Part shown: piece after piece, positions 49,860-59,070 of the stretch | Numbering within the stretch: the stretch's first letter is position 1 | Layout of the letters: every line of letters starts with the position of its first letter | Assembly: GCA_910587815.1 (NCBI GenBank) | Contig: CAJUNK010000005.1 | Location: forward strand, 62,001-126,000 | Length of the DNA stretch: 64,000 nt | From: Candidatus Gastranaerophilales bacterium | Lineage (GTDB): Bacteria; Cyanobacteriota; Vampirovibrionia; Gastranaerophilales; Gastranaerophilaceae | Direction of reading: 5' to 3' | The notes under the pieces: generated by a model | What the model saw: only the letters and a program-made list of their open reading frames with translations | Database searches by the model: none | Told to the model about the DNA's origin: nothing | Translations under genes and position numbers: made by a program

Positions 49860-51419
49860 TTATTTTATTGTTACCTTATTTAGCATAAATACCTGAATTT
49901 CATAAGGCTGAAGAATAACCGATAATTTACCTTTTTTAACATTTGGCGGTTCTATCATTGTAACAGGCGATATAAAACTGTTTGTTTTTAATTTTGGTAT
50001 ATAAACATTTGTTTCAATACCATGTTTTGTATCTAAATTGCCTATTACAACAAGTGCTTCATTTTCATTTGTTCTAGCATAAGCAAAAACGCTTGGATGG
50101 CCTGTGTTTAATGGTACATAAGCACCTTCTGTTGTCATTCTTTTTGCCCAGTATTTAATTTTTAATGCCATTAAATATTTTTCTGCAAGTTTTGTTTTTT
50201 CTCCTTGAGGCCTTCTTGAAGCATTGAAAATATCCATCTTGCCTTTGTGTACAAAATATTGGTCATCATCAGTCAGACTTTTTTCGGCTTTTTGATTTTC
50301 GTATTTGTAGCTATAAGTATCACCTGTCATAAAGCCATCAAGAAAATAGCTATTTAACGGTAAGGTTGCATTAAGCCATAATATCATATTCCAATAATCT
50401 TCGCCGCCTGTGATTATAGGGCTTTGTTGATCGTGGGTTGCAAATGATGCTATAGTTGTTTTTTTGCCATCAAATTTTTTGCTTATTTTGCTATCAATTT
50501 CAATTTTTTTATGAAAATCTTTTGCTTTTGTAATGTTTCTGAAATTTGCCCAATCTCCATAATATCCGTCAAACCCTGCCTTTAAAAGGTCTTCAACACT
50601 TGTATAAGTTACATAATCTTTTGCAGGGTTATCCCAAGTGGTAGAAGCTTCTGCTAAGAACATGAATTGCGGGTCTTGTTTTCTTGTATAATTTATGAAT
50701 TCTTTCCAAAATTCATAAGGCTTTATTGCTGCCACATCAGCCCTGATGCCATCTACACCAAGAGCAAGTGCCATATCTGCAAACTTTTTATAATTATCTA
50801 GTAATTCCTGATTTAATGTACCATCTTCATTTGTTGCTTTAAATAATCTTACATCTGTCCAATCAGCAGGAGTAACAGTGTTTCCACGCTTATCCTTTAT
50901 AAAAAGTTCAGGTTTTTCTAACGACATATCATAAGAGCCGCAGCTTGGCATATCTAGTATTACGCTCAATCTTTTTTTATGTGCTTCTTGTATAAAGCTT
51001 TTGGCTTCAGCAAAAACAGCTCTTGAATCATTTTTATCATCTAATTGTGGGCTGATTTCATTAAAACTATCCATTGCATAAAGCGAACCCGATGTGCCTA
51101 AAGCTTTTAATTTACCAGTTTTTGTAATTGGTAAAAGATAAATTGTGTTTGCGCCTGCCATTACAATATCATTCAAACGATTTTTTGCATTTACAAAAGT
51201 TCCTGGTGTATCTCCAAGCCATGGTTCAATAATGTCGTTACCATTTTTGTCTTCTGCACCAAATGTGCGGATGTTGATTGCATAAATAACTGTTTTGTTA
51301 TTTATAAATTGTGTCCTTAGATTATTAACCCAAGGATAGGCATTTGCTGTATTAATGCCTGATGCGCCAATAGAAAGCGCAAGTAATAAACCCCAAATAA
51401 TATTAATCTTTTTCATCAT
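49860..51419 (-). CDS. Secreted GH13 alpha-amylase-family protein
   Basis: The protein has 519 residues from ATG 51419. A signal peptide (KKINIIWGLLLALSIGASG, with cleavage near NANA/TANA before YPWVNN) exports it. The GH13 barrel shows VILDMPSCGS, DGIRADVAAIKPYEF with the nucleophile Asp near residue 230, LAEAST with the general acid Glu, and SFATHDQQSPI with the third Asp. A C-terminal beta domain follows. The second conserved region has MPSCG where DxVxNH is usual, so specificity may differ from classical amylases. The longer frame to 51455 would run through the promoter and is rejected. Confidence 0.85.
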   Translation of the reverse strand: MMKKINIIWGLLLALSIGASGINTANAYPWVNNLRTQFINNKTVIYAINIRTFGAEDKNGNDIIEPWLGDTPGTFVNAKNRLNDIVMAGANTIYLLPITKTGKLKALGTSGSLYAMDSFNEISPQLDDKNDSRAVFAEAKSFIQEAHKKRLSVILDMPSCGSYDMSLEKPELFIKDKRGNTVTPADWTDVRLFKATNEDGTLNQELLDNYKKFADMALALGVDGIRADVAAIKPYEFWKEFINYTRKQDPQFMFLAEASTTWDNPAKDYVTYTSVEDLLKAGFDGYYGDWANFRNITKAKDFHKKIEIDSKISKKFDGKKTTIASFATHDQQSPIITGGEDYWNMILWLNATLPLNSYFLDGFMTGDTYSYKYENQKAEKSLTDDDQYFVHKGKMDIFNASRRPQGEKTKLAEKYLMALKIKYWAKRMTTEGAYVPLNTGHPSVFAYARTNENEALVVIGNLDTKHGIETNVYIPKLKTNSFISPVTMIEPPNVKKGKLSVILQPYEIQVFMLNKVTIK

Positions 51420-51426
51420 GATTTTA

Positions 51427-51455
51427 AGTATAATACAAATTTGAACCATGGGCAA
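51427..51455 (-). promoter_or_regulatory. Promoter of the amylase-family gene (leftward)
   Basis: On the minus strand, TTGCCC (51455-51450), 17-base spacer, TATACT (51432-51427). The -10 is only 7 bases from ATG 51419, so the message may have almost no leader. Confidence 0.6.
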
Positions 51456-51505
51456 AGATTTATTGTATAATAATAAAAAATTAGTATAGAGGCAGTTTTA
51501 AAGTT

Positions 51506-53761
51506 ATGAAAAAAACAACTTCTTTAATTAAAGAACAAAACAGTGCAACTTCAGCAAATATTTTATCTGTACTTGCATTTTTTTTGGTTGCGCTGATTAT
51601 CACTATAATTCTTTCATCCAGGTATTTTTATTATCAAAATATTGTTGAAAATGGCGTTAGTAATAAATTAATTAAGGCAAAAAAAGCCATTGAGGTTGTA
51701 GATACACAAAAAACAGAGGTTTTAAAAAGAGATATTGCAAGTAAAATACGCCCTGTTGTCATGCCTGTTGATGAAGGCTATATTAGAGCAAGCTTAAATT
51801 CTCTTAAAGATAATGTTTTAAGAATAAAATCTTCTTCAAGTGATTTTATTTCAAAAGAAAAAGAAATGCTTGAACTTTTGGATATGCCAGACAAACAGAA
51901 AGAAAAGTTTATTGTTAAGTATTTTTTAACTACAAATCCGCATAATATAGAGACGGTTTTCCTTGATGCAGGTATTGTAATTGATGCATATCTGAAAGCT
52001 GGTGTTACTGAAAGCGAGATAGAATATTATTCAAATGAAACGAGTATTTTAAATATATTGGGTACAGTTTCAAGCACATTACAAACAAAGGCTATATCTG
52101 GTGTTATTGAGCAGGTACTGTTGCCAAATTTAGTTGTTGATGATTATGCAACTGAAATTGCAAGAAAAAATGCAAAAAGCATGGTAAAGCCAATTGTTGT
52201 TACTTTCAAAAAGGATGAAACTATAATTAAACCTGGTGAGCCTTTAACCCAGGTTAAAAAAGATGCTCTTAAAAAATCAGGTTACAGTCCCTTGGAATTG
52301 AATAAGGGCGGGGTTTTAGGAATATTTTTTCTTACTTGTCTTTGCATAGGTTGTTTTTTAATTTATGTTAAGAAGTTTGAAAAACAATACTTAACATATC
52401 AATACATGTCAATAATTGCATCGTTTGCGATTATTTTGGTGTATTTATGTATGATAATATCATCTTCAACGCTCTCAAATTTCATTATGCCATTTACGGC
52501 ATTAACACTTATTATAGCTGTGTTTACAACCCCTGCTATGGGATTTTTGGTGACTGTGCTTTTGCTTTCACTAATTAGTGCTGTACTGTTTTTAGAGCCA
52601 CAACTATTTACTTCTTTTGTTTTGGCATCGGTTGTTGGTGTGTATTGTGTTTCAAATATATGTTATACAAAAAGATTTGATTTAATTAAATGTGGATTTC
52701 AAACCGGTCTAGTCTTATTTGGTGCTGCAATTATATCTTCCATGCTTGAAAATCATATTGAATTTTCTTATGCGCTTGTGGGGCTCTTTAATGGTATTTT
52801 ATCTGGCATAATTGCGCTTGGTGTAATTCCTTTGATTGAAAATATGTTTAAAATAGTTACTCCATACGGATTAATTGAGCTTGCAGATCACAATCAGGCT
52901 TTGCTTTCCAATCTTCAATATAAGGCGCCTGGTACATATCATCATTCATTAATGGTTGCAAATTTATGCGAGGCTGCGGCTGAAGCTATAGGTGCAAATC
53001 CAATATTGGCCAGGGTTGGAGCTTTTTATCATGATATAGGAAAGCTAAAAAGACCGTTATTTTTTATTGAGAACCAGTCTTATTTTGGTATTGAAAACCC
53101 GCACAATAAACTTAATCCAAGGTTATCTAAAATGGTTATTACATCTCATACCAAAGATGGTGTTGAACTTGCACGTGAACATGGTTTGCCGCAAGTTGTG
53201 ATTAACTTTATACAACAGCACCATGGTGAAGCACTTGCAGGGCATTTTTATACACAGGCAGTGGCACTAGAAGGTAAAGAAAATGTTCAAGAAGAACAAT
53301 TCAGATACCCTGGGCCAAAGCCAAATATTAAAGAAACGGCAATTTTAATGCTGGCAGATGCTGTTGAAAGCGCTGTGCGTTCTTTAAAAAATCCTGGGCA
53401 GGATGAAATTGAAAATATGATAAATCGAATTATTACCGAAAGATTAAACGATGGGCAGCTTTCAGATAGTCCATTAACATTAAAGGATATCAAACTTGTT
53501 GCTGTTACATTTAACCGGATTTTAAGGGGAATGCAGCATGATAGAATTAAGTATCAGCAATTGAATGATTTAGAAGATAAAAACAAGATTAAGCTTGGAC
53601 CAAGCAAAGAAGAAAAGCTTGAAAAACGCATTCAAAAAAAACAACAGCAAAAAATATCTGAAATGGGTGATATTTTAAACAGTGTAGATAAAACACTTTG
53701 CGAATCTGAAAAACCTGAATCTGATAGTTGCATTGAGACAAAAAATGAAGAAGAAAATTAA
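51506..53761 (+). CDS. pgpH: 7TM-HD family c-di-AMP phosphodiesterase
   Basis: The 751-residue protein has one N-terminal helix (LSVLAFFLVALIITIIL) and an extracytoplasmic 7TMR-HDED-type domain to about 255. A seven-helix membrane block (about 270-460) and a cytoplasmic HD domain follow. The HD residues are visible in PGTYHHSLMVANL, GAFYHDIGKLKRP, SHTKDGVELA and QQHHGEAL. A charged Lys/Gln-rich tail ends it. PgpH hydrolyses the second messenger c-di-AMP. The gene precedes ybeY and dgkA, a conserved order (pgpH-ybeY-dgkA) in many bacteria. Confidence 0.93.
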   Translation: MKKTTSLIKEQNSATSANILSVLAFFLVALIITIILSSRYFYYQNIVENGVSNKLIKAKKAIEVVDTQKTEVLKRDIASKIRPVVMPVDEGYIRASLNSLKDNVLRIKSSSSDFISKEKEMLELLDMPDKQKEKFIVKYFLTTNPHNIETVFLDAGIVIDAYLKAGVTESEIEYYSNETSILNILGTVSSTLQTKAISGVIEQVLLPNLVVDDYATEIARKNAKSMVKPIVVTFKKDETIIKPGEPLTQVKKDALKKSGYSPLELNKGGVLGIFFLTCLCIGCFLIYVKKFEKQYLTYQYMSIIASFAIILVYLCMIISSSTLSNFIMPFTALTLIIAVFTTPAMGFLVTVLLLSLISAVLFLEPQLFTSFVLASVVGVYCVSNICYTKRFDLIKCGFQTGLVLFGAAIISSMLENHIEFSYALVGLFNGILSGIIALGVIPLIENMFKIVTPYGLIELADHNQALLSNLQYKAPGTYHHSLMVANLCEAAAEAIGANPILARVGAFYHDIGKLKRPLFFIENQSYFGIENPHNKLNPRLSKMVITSHTKDGVELAREHGLPQVVINFIQQHHGEALAGHFYTQAVALEGKENVQEEQFRYPGPKPNIKETAILMLADAVESAVRSLKNPGQDEIENMINRIITERLNDGQLSDSPLTLKDIKLVAVTFNRILRGMQHDRIKYQQLNDLEDKNKIKLGPSKEEKLEKRIQKKQQQKISEMGDILNSVDKTLCESEKPESDSCIETKNEEEN

Positions 53762-54266
53762 ATATTCCTATAATGTTATTTCGCAATATCAGGATGGTTG
53801 CAATGTTATATTTGGATTAGAATTTGATAAAATAAAATCCTATGTTTCAAAAATCCTCAATACACTATTGTCTTATGATGAAGTATGTAGTAATACTTGT
53901 TTTGCTGATTTAAAATTTGATACTTTGTCGTTTGATATAATTTTTGTGGATGACAACAAAATACAAGATATAAATAGAGAATATAGGCAAAAAGACAGGC
54001 CGACGGATGTTATCACCTTTGCGCTTTTTGCAGATGATGATTTTAAGATGATTTTTGAGAATGAAATAAATCTTGGGGAAATTTTAATTTCTGTTGATAC
54101 TGCAATAAAACAATCAAAAGATAACAACAATAGTTTTGAGACTGAAATTCTTACACTTATTTGTCATGGTGTTTTGCATTTGTTTGGATTTGACCATCTT
54201 ACAAATGAGGATTACAATTTTATTGTAAAAATTCAAAATGATGTTTTGAATGCCATTTTGTCATAG
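53745..54266 (+). CDS. ybeY: Endoribonuclease YbeY
   Basis: The 173-residue single-strand endoribonuclease matures rRNA ends and supports ribosome quality control. The zinc site is HGVLHLFGFDH near residue 143, and the conserved RQKDRPTDVITFALF lies near 80. ATG 53745 overlaps the end of pgpH; an in-frame TTG at 53733 is an alternative. An N-terminal extension of about 40 residues precedes the usual start of the domain. Confidence 0.94.
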   Translation: MKKKIKYSYNVISQYQDGCNVIFGLEFDKIKSYVSKILNTLLSYDEVCSNTCFADLKFDTLSFDIIFVDDNKIQDINREYRQKDRPTDVITFALFADDDFKMIFENEINLGEILISVDTAIKQSKDNNNSFETEILTLICHGVLHLFGFDHLTNEDYNFIVKIQNDVLNAILS

Positions 54267-54295
54267 TAGAGAAAAATTTAGAAAATAAAATATTT

Positions 54296-54685
54296 ATGAA
54301 AAAATTTCAATCCAAAAGTTTTATGAAAAGCGCAAGCCATGCATTTGATGGGCTTTATTTAGCCTTTCGTTCTCAAAGAAATTTCAGGAAGCATTTGTAT
54401 ATTGCATCTGTTGTGCTTATAGTTGCAGTATTATTAAAGGTTTCAATTCTATCGTTTTGTCTTTTATTGCTTACAAACTCACTTGTTCTTGTATTAGAAC
54501 TATTAAATTCTGTTTTTGAATTTGTTTTGGATGCATATTATAAAAATAAATATTCAAGACTTGTTAAATTTGCAAAAGATATTAGTGCGGCTTCTGTGCT
54601 TTTAATGGCTGTCACATCTATGATTATTGCATTTTTTATACTCGGTGATAGAGTTTATCAATATTATTTAGGTATTGCGTTTTAG
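54296..54685 (+). CDS. dgkA: Diacylglycerol/undecaprenol kinase
   Basis: The 129-residue membrane kinase has three hydrophobic helices. Family motifs are FDGLYLAFRSQRNFRKH, LLNSVFEFVLD (the ExxN region) and AKDISAASVLL, which holds the catalytic Asp and Lys. It lacks the cytoplasmic extensions of longer forms. It phosphorylates undecaprenol or diacylglycerol for lipid recycling. It follows ybeY by 29 bases in the same operon. Confidence 0.93.
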   Translation: MKKFQSKSFMKSASHAFDGLYLAFRSQRNFRKHLYIASVVLIVAVLLKVSILSFCLLLLTNSLVLVLELLNSVFEFVLDAYYKNKYSRLVKFAKDISAASVLLMAVTSMIIAFFILGDRVYQYYLGIAF

Positions 54686-54766
54686 GTAAGTTTTTTGTAA
54701 TATTTAAGTACTCACTATACCTCTAAGCAGATAGACGTCAGTTTAGAAAAGAAAAAGGAAAACAAA

Positions 54767-55045
54767 ATGGCAAATATTAAATCTGCAAAAAAAAGAGTAC
54801 TTGTTGCAATTAGAAACAATGAAAGAAACACAGCTTTTAAAACATCTATCAAAACTGCTGTAAAAAAAGCTTTGGCTGCTGTAGAAGCTGATGAAACTGC
54901 TTTGAAAGCTGCTCTTTCAAATGTTTATAAATTGTGCGATAAGGCAGTAAGTAAAGGTATTTTGCATAAAAATACTGCTGCAAGAAAAAAATCAAGATTA
55001 ACAATTGCGATTAATAAACTTCTTGCTCAAAAAAATGCAAAATAG
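54767..55045 (+). CDS. rpsT: Ribosomal protein bS20
   Basis: The 92-residue, strongly basic helical protein begins MANIKSAKKRVLVAIRNNERN and ends with KKSRLTIAINKLLAQ, as in bS20. AAAAGGAAAA precedes the ATG. The last gene of the rightward block. Confidence 0.97.
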   Translation: MANIKSAKKRVLVAIRNNERNTAFKTSIKTAVKKALAAVEADETALKAALSNVYKLCDKAVSKGILHKNTAARKKSRLTIAINKLLAQKNAK

Positions 55046-55078
55046 TTTATTCTAAATACTTACATTTTAAAAACAAAG

Positions 55079-55103
55079 CGGCGCGTCATTAACGCCGTTT
55101 TTT
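55079..55103 (+). terminator. Terminator after rpsT
   Basis: CGGCG (55079-55083) pairs with CGCCG (55093-55097), followed by six T. It overlaps the stop of the convergent histidine kinase gene. Confidence 0.75.
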
Positions 55104-56091
55104 AGTGCTTTGGTAAAATTATTGTAAAGGTTGAACCTTTATTTTTGCTGCTTTCAACTACAATTTTTCCATCCAAGCTTGTAATTATTTTATTTGAAAG
55201 ATATAAGCCAAGGCCTGTTGATGATTTTGTAAGTTTTAATTTTCCTGAATAGTATTTGTTGAATATTTTGTCAATTTCTTCTTTTTCGATACCAATGCCA
55301 TAATCTTTTACGCTGATAGAAAAACTGTTGTCATCTGCATCTAAATTTATATCAATTCTATCTGATTTTATACTGTATGAAAGAGCATTGAGGATTAAAT
55401 TATTTACAACCCTTTTTATTAAAAAAATGTCTATATCGGCGCAAAAATCATCATTAAGATTTGTTTTAAAGTGTATTGTTTTGTTATGAAGTTTAAAAAT
55501 GTTTGAAAATTGGTCTATTACTTCTTTGATGAACTTATTTATATGAACATTTTTTTCTTTTTTAATAGACACACCTTGGTGCTCTGCTTTATATGTTTCA
55601 AGAAGTGCTTCTACTAAATATTTTAAATCCATATTAGATATTTTTAATTTGTTCATTGCTTCTTTTTGAATATCTGAAAGTGTGCCGAATTTTTCGTCTA
55701 AAAAAAGATCAAAAGTATTATCTTGGGCAATAATAGGAACCTTTAAATCATGTGTCAGGGTTGCAATAAAATCTTCCTTTAAATTTGCATCTTCTTTTTC
55801 TTTTTCGACATATTCATTTATCATCACATCTCTATCTAAAATGCTTTCTAGTAAATTGTTTATACTTTTAGAGAGTTCAGTTGTTATCGCATTGTTGTCA
55901 TCTTCTATTCTTGAATATAGATTTCCATACCTTGCAGAGCTTATGATATTTTTGATTTTTGCAATGTAGGATTTTAAATTTTGATATTTTGTTGAAATAT
56001 TTATATATTTTACAATTAATGCACAACAAAATAACCCCAAAAGGCTTATCAACAGTACGCTTGAAACCAAAAGTAAAATTTCAGGTCTCAT
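55102..56091 (-). CDS. Membrane-anchored sensor histidine kinase
   Basis: The 329-residue protein has one N-terminal membrane helix (ILLLVSSVLLISLLGLFCCALIV) and a short helical linker. HisKA follows, with the phosphoacceptor in FIATLTHDLKVPI near residue 113. HATPase follows with N box LILNALSYS, G1 DYGIGIEKEEIDKIF and G2 STGLGLYLS. There is almost no periplasmic part, so it senses membrane or cytoplasmic cues. It overlaps a TPR gene by 4 bases (ATGA). No response regulator is adjacent. Confidence 0.9.
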   Translation of the reverse strand: MRPEILLLVSSVLLISLLGLFCCALIVKYINISTKYQNLKSYIAKIKNIISSARYGNLYSRIEDDNNAITTELSKSINNLLESILDRDVMINEYVEKEKEDANLKEDFIATLTHDLKVPIIAQDNTFDLFLDEKFGTLSDIQKEAMNKLKISNMDLKYLVEALLETYKAEHQGVSIKKEKNVHINKFIKEVIDQFSNIFKLHNKTIHFKTNLNDDFCADIDIFLIKRVVNNLILNALSYSIKSDRIDINLDADDNSFSISVKDYGIGIEKEEIDKIFNKYYSGKLKLTKSSTGLGLYLSNKIITSLDGKIVVESSKNKGSTFTIILPKH

Positions 56092-56477
56092 AGCCCATGT
56101 TCTTCTTTAATGTATTCAATAGATTCTAGACATTTGGCACAGGCTTCTTTGTTTTTGGCATTATTGAATAATTTGTAAGCATATTCAACATAGTTTAAAG
56201 CTTCTTTGTAACTGTTTAGATAATATTTTGTAACACCAAGATTGTAATATGCCTTTGCATAATTATGATCTAGTTCGATACATTTTTCATAATTATTGAT
56301 TGAATCATCAAAACTTCCTAATGCAAAATGACAAAGTCCTGCATAGTAGTATCCTTCAGCAGAATCAGGGCAATAAGCTATAAGTTTTTGTGCATTATCC
56401 AGTGCTACATCAAACTCGTTTAGGTTTATTTTATTTTGAATAATTCTGCAATATTCTTTTGAAATATCATATTCCAT
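56088..56477 (-). CDS. TPR-repeat protein coupled to the histidine kinase
   Basis: The 129-residue protein has about three tetratricopeptide repeats: AQKLIAYCPDSAEGYYYAGLCHFALG, CIELDHNYAKAYYNLGVTKY and ALNYVEYAYKLF. It has no signal peptide. Its stop overlaps the kinase start, so the two are made together, and a partner or scaffold role for the kinase is a reasonable inference. Its ATG at 56477 faces the dnaK upstream region. Confidence 0.85.
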   Translation of the reverse strand: MEYDISKEYCRIIQNKINLNEFDVALDNAQKLIAYCPDSAEGYYYAGLCHFALGSFDDSINNYEKCIELDHNYAKAYYNLGVTKYYLNSYKEALNYVEYAYKLFNNAKNKEACAKCLESIEYIKEEHGL

Positions 56478-56600
56478 ATTCTAATTTTAACACTAATTTT
56501 TTAAAATATTAATTTTTTGTTTATTTTTTTAAAAGTTATTAAATATAGTGATAAATTTATAACATATAGATTGCTATTAATTATGAGGAGATAAAAAAAT

Positions 56601-58448
56601 ATGGCAAAAACAATAGGTATCGACCTAGGAACGACAAATTCCGTGGTTGCGGTTATGGAAGGTGGTAAGCCCACCGTTATTGCTAACGCTGAAGGTTCAA
56701 GAACTACCCCTTCAATCGTTGGTTTTTCAAAAAATGGTGAAAGATTAGTGGGGCAGCTTGCAAAGCGTCAAGCTATTTTAAATCCTGATAGAACTATTAT
56801 TTCAATTAAACGTCACATGGGTGAGGATTTTAAGAAAAATATAGATGGCAAGGATTACACTCCGCAAGAAATTTCAGCTATGATTTTAAGAAAATTGGCT
56901 GATGATGCTTCAAATTATCTTGGTGAAAAAGTTACAAGCGCAGTTATTACCGTTCCTGCGTATTTTAATGATGCTCAAAGACAAGCAACAAAAGATGCAG
57001 GTAAAATTGCAGGGCTTGATGTACTCCGTATTGTAAACGAACCAACCGCTGCTGCTCTTGCGTATGGTCTTGAAAAAGATAAAACCGAAAAAGTTTTAGT
57101 ATTTGACCTTGGTGGTGGTACATTTGATGTTTCTATACTAGAAATTGGCGATGGTGTTCATGAAGTATTGTCAACATCAGGTGATACACACCTTGGTGGT
57201 GATGATTTTGACCAAAAAGTTATGGATTGGCTTGCAGAAGAATTCAAAAAAACAGAAGGCATAGATTTAAAAAACGATAAGCAAGCAATGCAAAGATTAA
57301 AAGAAGCGGCCGAAAAAGCAAAATGTGAATTATCGTCTGTTGTAGAAACAAATATTAATCTACCTTTTATTACGGCTGATGCAAATGGTCCAAAACATTT
57401 GGATATGACATTAAGCCGTGCTAAATTTGAAGAATTATCCCATGATTTATTAGAAAGATGTAAAACTCCTGTAGAACAAGCCATCAAAGATGCTGGCATT
57501 ACTAAAAATGAAATTAACGAAGTAGTTCTTGTTGGTGGTTCTACACGTATTCCTGCTGTTCAGGCTTTAGTTAAAGAATATACAGGAAAGGAACCAAACC
57601 AATCTGTTAACCCTGATGAAGTTGTTGCTGTTGGTGCAGCAGTTCAGGCGGGTGTTTTGGCTGGTGAAGTAAAAGACATTGTTCTTTTGGATGTAACACC
57701 ATTAACACTTGGTATTGAAACCTTGGGCGGTGTGATGACAGCTTTGGTTCAAAGAAATACAACAATTCCTGTTTCAAAATCGCAAGTATTTTCAACCGCA
57801 GATGATAATCAAACTGCTGTTGATATCCATGTTCTGCAAGGTGAAAGACCAATGGCGAAGGATAATAAATCATTGGGTATGTTCCGTTTAGATGGTATTC
57901 CACCAGCTATGAAGGGTATGCCTCAAATTGAAGTTACCTTTGATATTGATGCTAACGGTATCGTAAATGTTACAGCAAAAGATAAAGCAACAAATAAAGA
58001 ACAAAAAATCACAATTACAAACTCTTCAAATCTTTCTGAATCTGATATTGATAAAATGGTGAAAGAAGCTGAAGCAAATGCTACAGAAGACAAGAAGAAA
58101 AAAGAAGAAGCTGAAGCCAAAAATAATGCTGAAAGTATGATTTCAGCTGCTGATAGAATTGTGAAAGATTTTGAAGGAAAAATTTCAGATGCTGATAAAA
58201 CAAAACTTGAAGAGCAAAAAACTGCTTTGCGTAAAGCATTAGATGAAAATAAAGCACATGAAGAAATTAAAAAACTTTCTGAAGAGTTACAACAAACAAT
58301 GTATGCAATATCACAAGCTGCTTATGCCCAAGTACAGCAGGAAACACCTGATGTGCAAAACGCAGATAATGGTGCTAATTCAACAGGTTCAAATTCTGAA
58401 AATTCAGGAAATGACGATGTTATAGACGCTGAATATACTAAAGAATAG
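56601..58448 (+). CDS. dnaK: Chaperone DnaK (Hsp70)
   Basis: The 615-residue protein has the full Hsp70 layout. The ATPase domain begins MAKTIGIDLGTTNSVVAVMEGG, with VPAYFNDAQRQATKDAG, FDLGGGTFDVSIL and GGSTRIPAVQALV. The linker VLLDVTPLTLGIETLGG is followed by the substrate domain and a lid. It ends DDVIDAEYTKE, near the usual DnaK end. GAGGAGA precedes the ATG. No grpE or dnaJ lies beside it and no CIRCE element was seen in the 120 bases upstream. Confidence 0.98.
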   Translation: MAKTIGIDLGTTNSVVAVMEGGKPTVIANAEGSRTTPSIVGFSKNGERLVGQLAKRQAILNPDRTIISIKRHMGEDFKKNIDGKDYTPQEISAMILRKLADDASNYLGEKVTSAVITVPAYFNDAQRQATKDAGKIAGLDVLRIVNEPTAAALAYGLEKDKTEKVLVFDLGGGTFDVSILEIGDGVHEVLSTSGDTHLGGDDFDQKVMDWLAEEFKKTEGIDLKNDKQAMQRLKEAAEKAKCELSSVVETNINLPFITADANGPKHLDMTLSRAKFEELSHDLLERCKTPVEQAIKDAGITKNEINEVVLVGGSTRIPAVQALVKEYTGKEPNQSVNPDEVVAVGAAVQAGVLAGEVKDIVLLDVTPLTLGIETLGGVMTALVQRNTTIPVSKSQVFSTADDNQTAVDIHVLQGERPMAKDNKSLGMFRLDGIPPAMKGMPQIEVTFDIDANGIVNVTAKDKATNKEQKITITNSSNLSESDIDKMVKEAEANATEDKKKKEEAEAKNNAESMISAADRIVKDFEGKISDADKTKLEEQKTALRKALDENKAHEEIKKLSEELQQTMYAISQAAYAQVQQETPDVQNADNGANSTGSNSENSGNDDVIDAEYTKE

Positions 58449-58485
58449 TGATAGTACATATTGTACTCTATAGCTTTAAACGCAT

Positions 58486-58515
58486 AAAACCCGGGTGATA
58501 ACCCGGGTTTTATTG
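58486..58515 (+). terminator. Terminator after dnaK
   Basis: AAAACCCGGGT (58486-58496) and ACCCGGGTTTT (58501-58511) form a perfect 11-bp stem with a 4-base loop. Confidence 0.9.
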
Positions 58516-58569
58516 TATTTCAAATCCAGGACCCGTGTCAGCCTGCGCTTTTTGGTGTTACACTAAAGA

Positions 58570-58791
58570 CTAATATAAACAGCGCACCGAAAAGGCAAGA
58601 GAGCCTGGGCAATAACCTGTGCCACAGGCGCCTGTAAGGTTGACAATACCATTATTCAGGTTCGGCCCCCAGTAAACACCGCTTGAATGTGGTGTGCCTG
58701 TCCAAATATGGTTCGGGTAGCAGTTGTCAGCACTTGCTGCTCTGTCTGGCGAAGCGCCCTTGCAGTATGTACAGTATTTGAGCCATCCCAT
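58570..58791 (-). pseudogene. Possible remnant of a Cys-rich surface or pilin-type C-terminal domain
   Basis: This 73-codon frame is richer in G and C than its surroundings. It reads like the end of a secreted domain: CYPNHIWTGTPHSSGVYWGPNLNNG, then CGTGYCPGSLAFSVRCLY. The W.G/S...SG.YW..N...G....G.....VRC pattern resembles the last 50 residues of domains found in bacterial surface and pilin-like proteins. No upstream part remains in frame and no ribosome site was found. The rest of 58512-59070 holds nothing recognisable. A small expressed Cys-rich peptide cannot be excluded. Confidence 0.35.
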
Positions 58792-59070
58792 TAAAATTTG
58801 CAGGTTTTTTATTTTTAAAGCATAAACGCTTGCAAAAAGTGTCTTAGCATTGAAATATCAAGTAAGTTTCATCATTAAAACATGACCCTGCTTTAATACG
58901 ATTTGAATTTCTCGTTCTGTTAAAATCCTTAAACTTTAACACTCTAGAGTTTTTTTCTAAATTATATATTATCATTTTTTAGTGTGGCAAATATGTTAAT
59001 TATATGTTAAAATATAAGTGCTGTTAAATTGTTTTATTGGTTTTCCTTTTGTTTTATGAAAGGAAATTTT

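Noticed and set aside
57158..57903. Long reverse frames opposite dnaK
   Set aside because: They are antisense shadows caused by the codon bias of dnaK; repetitive residues and no start signals.
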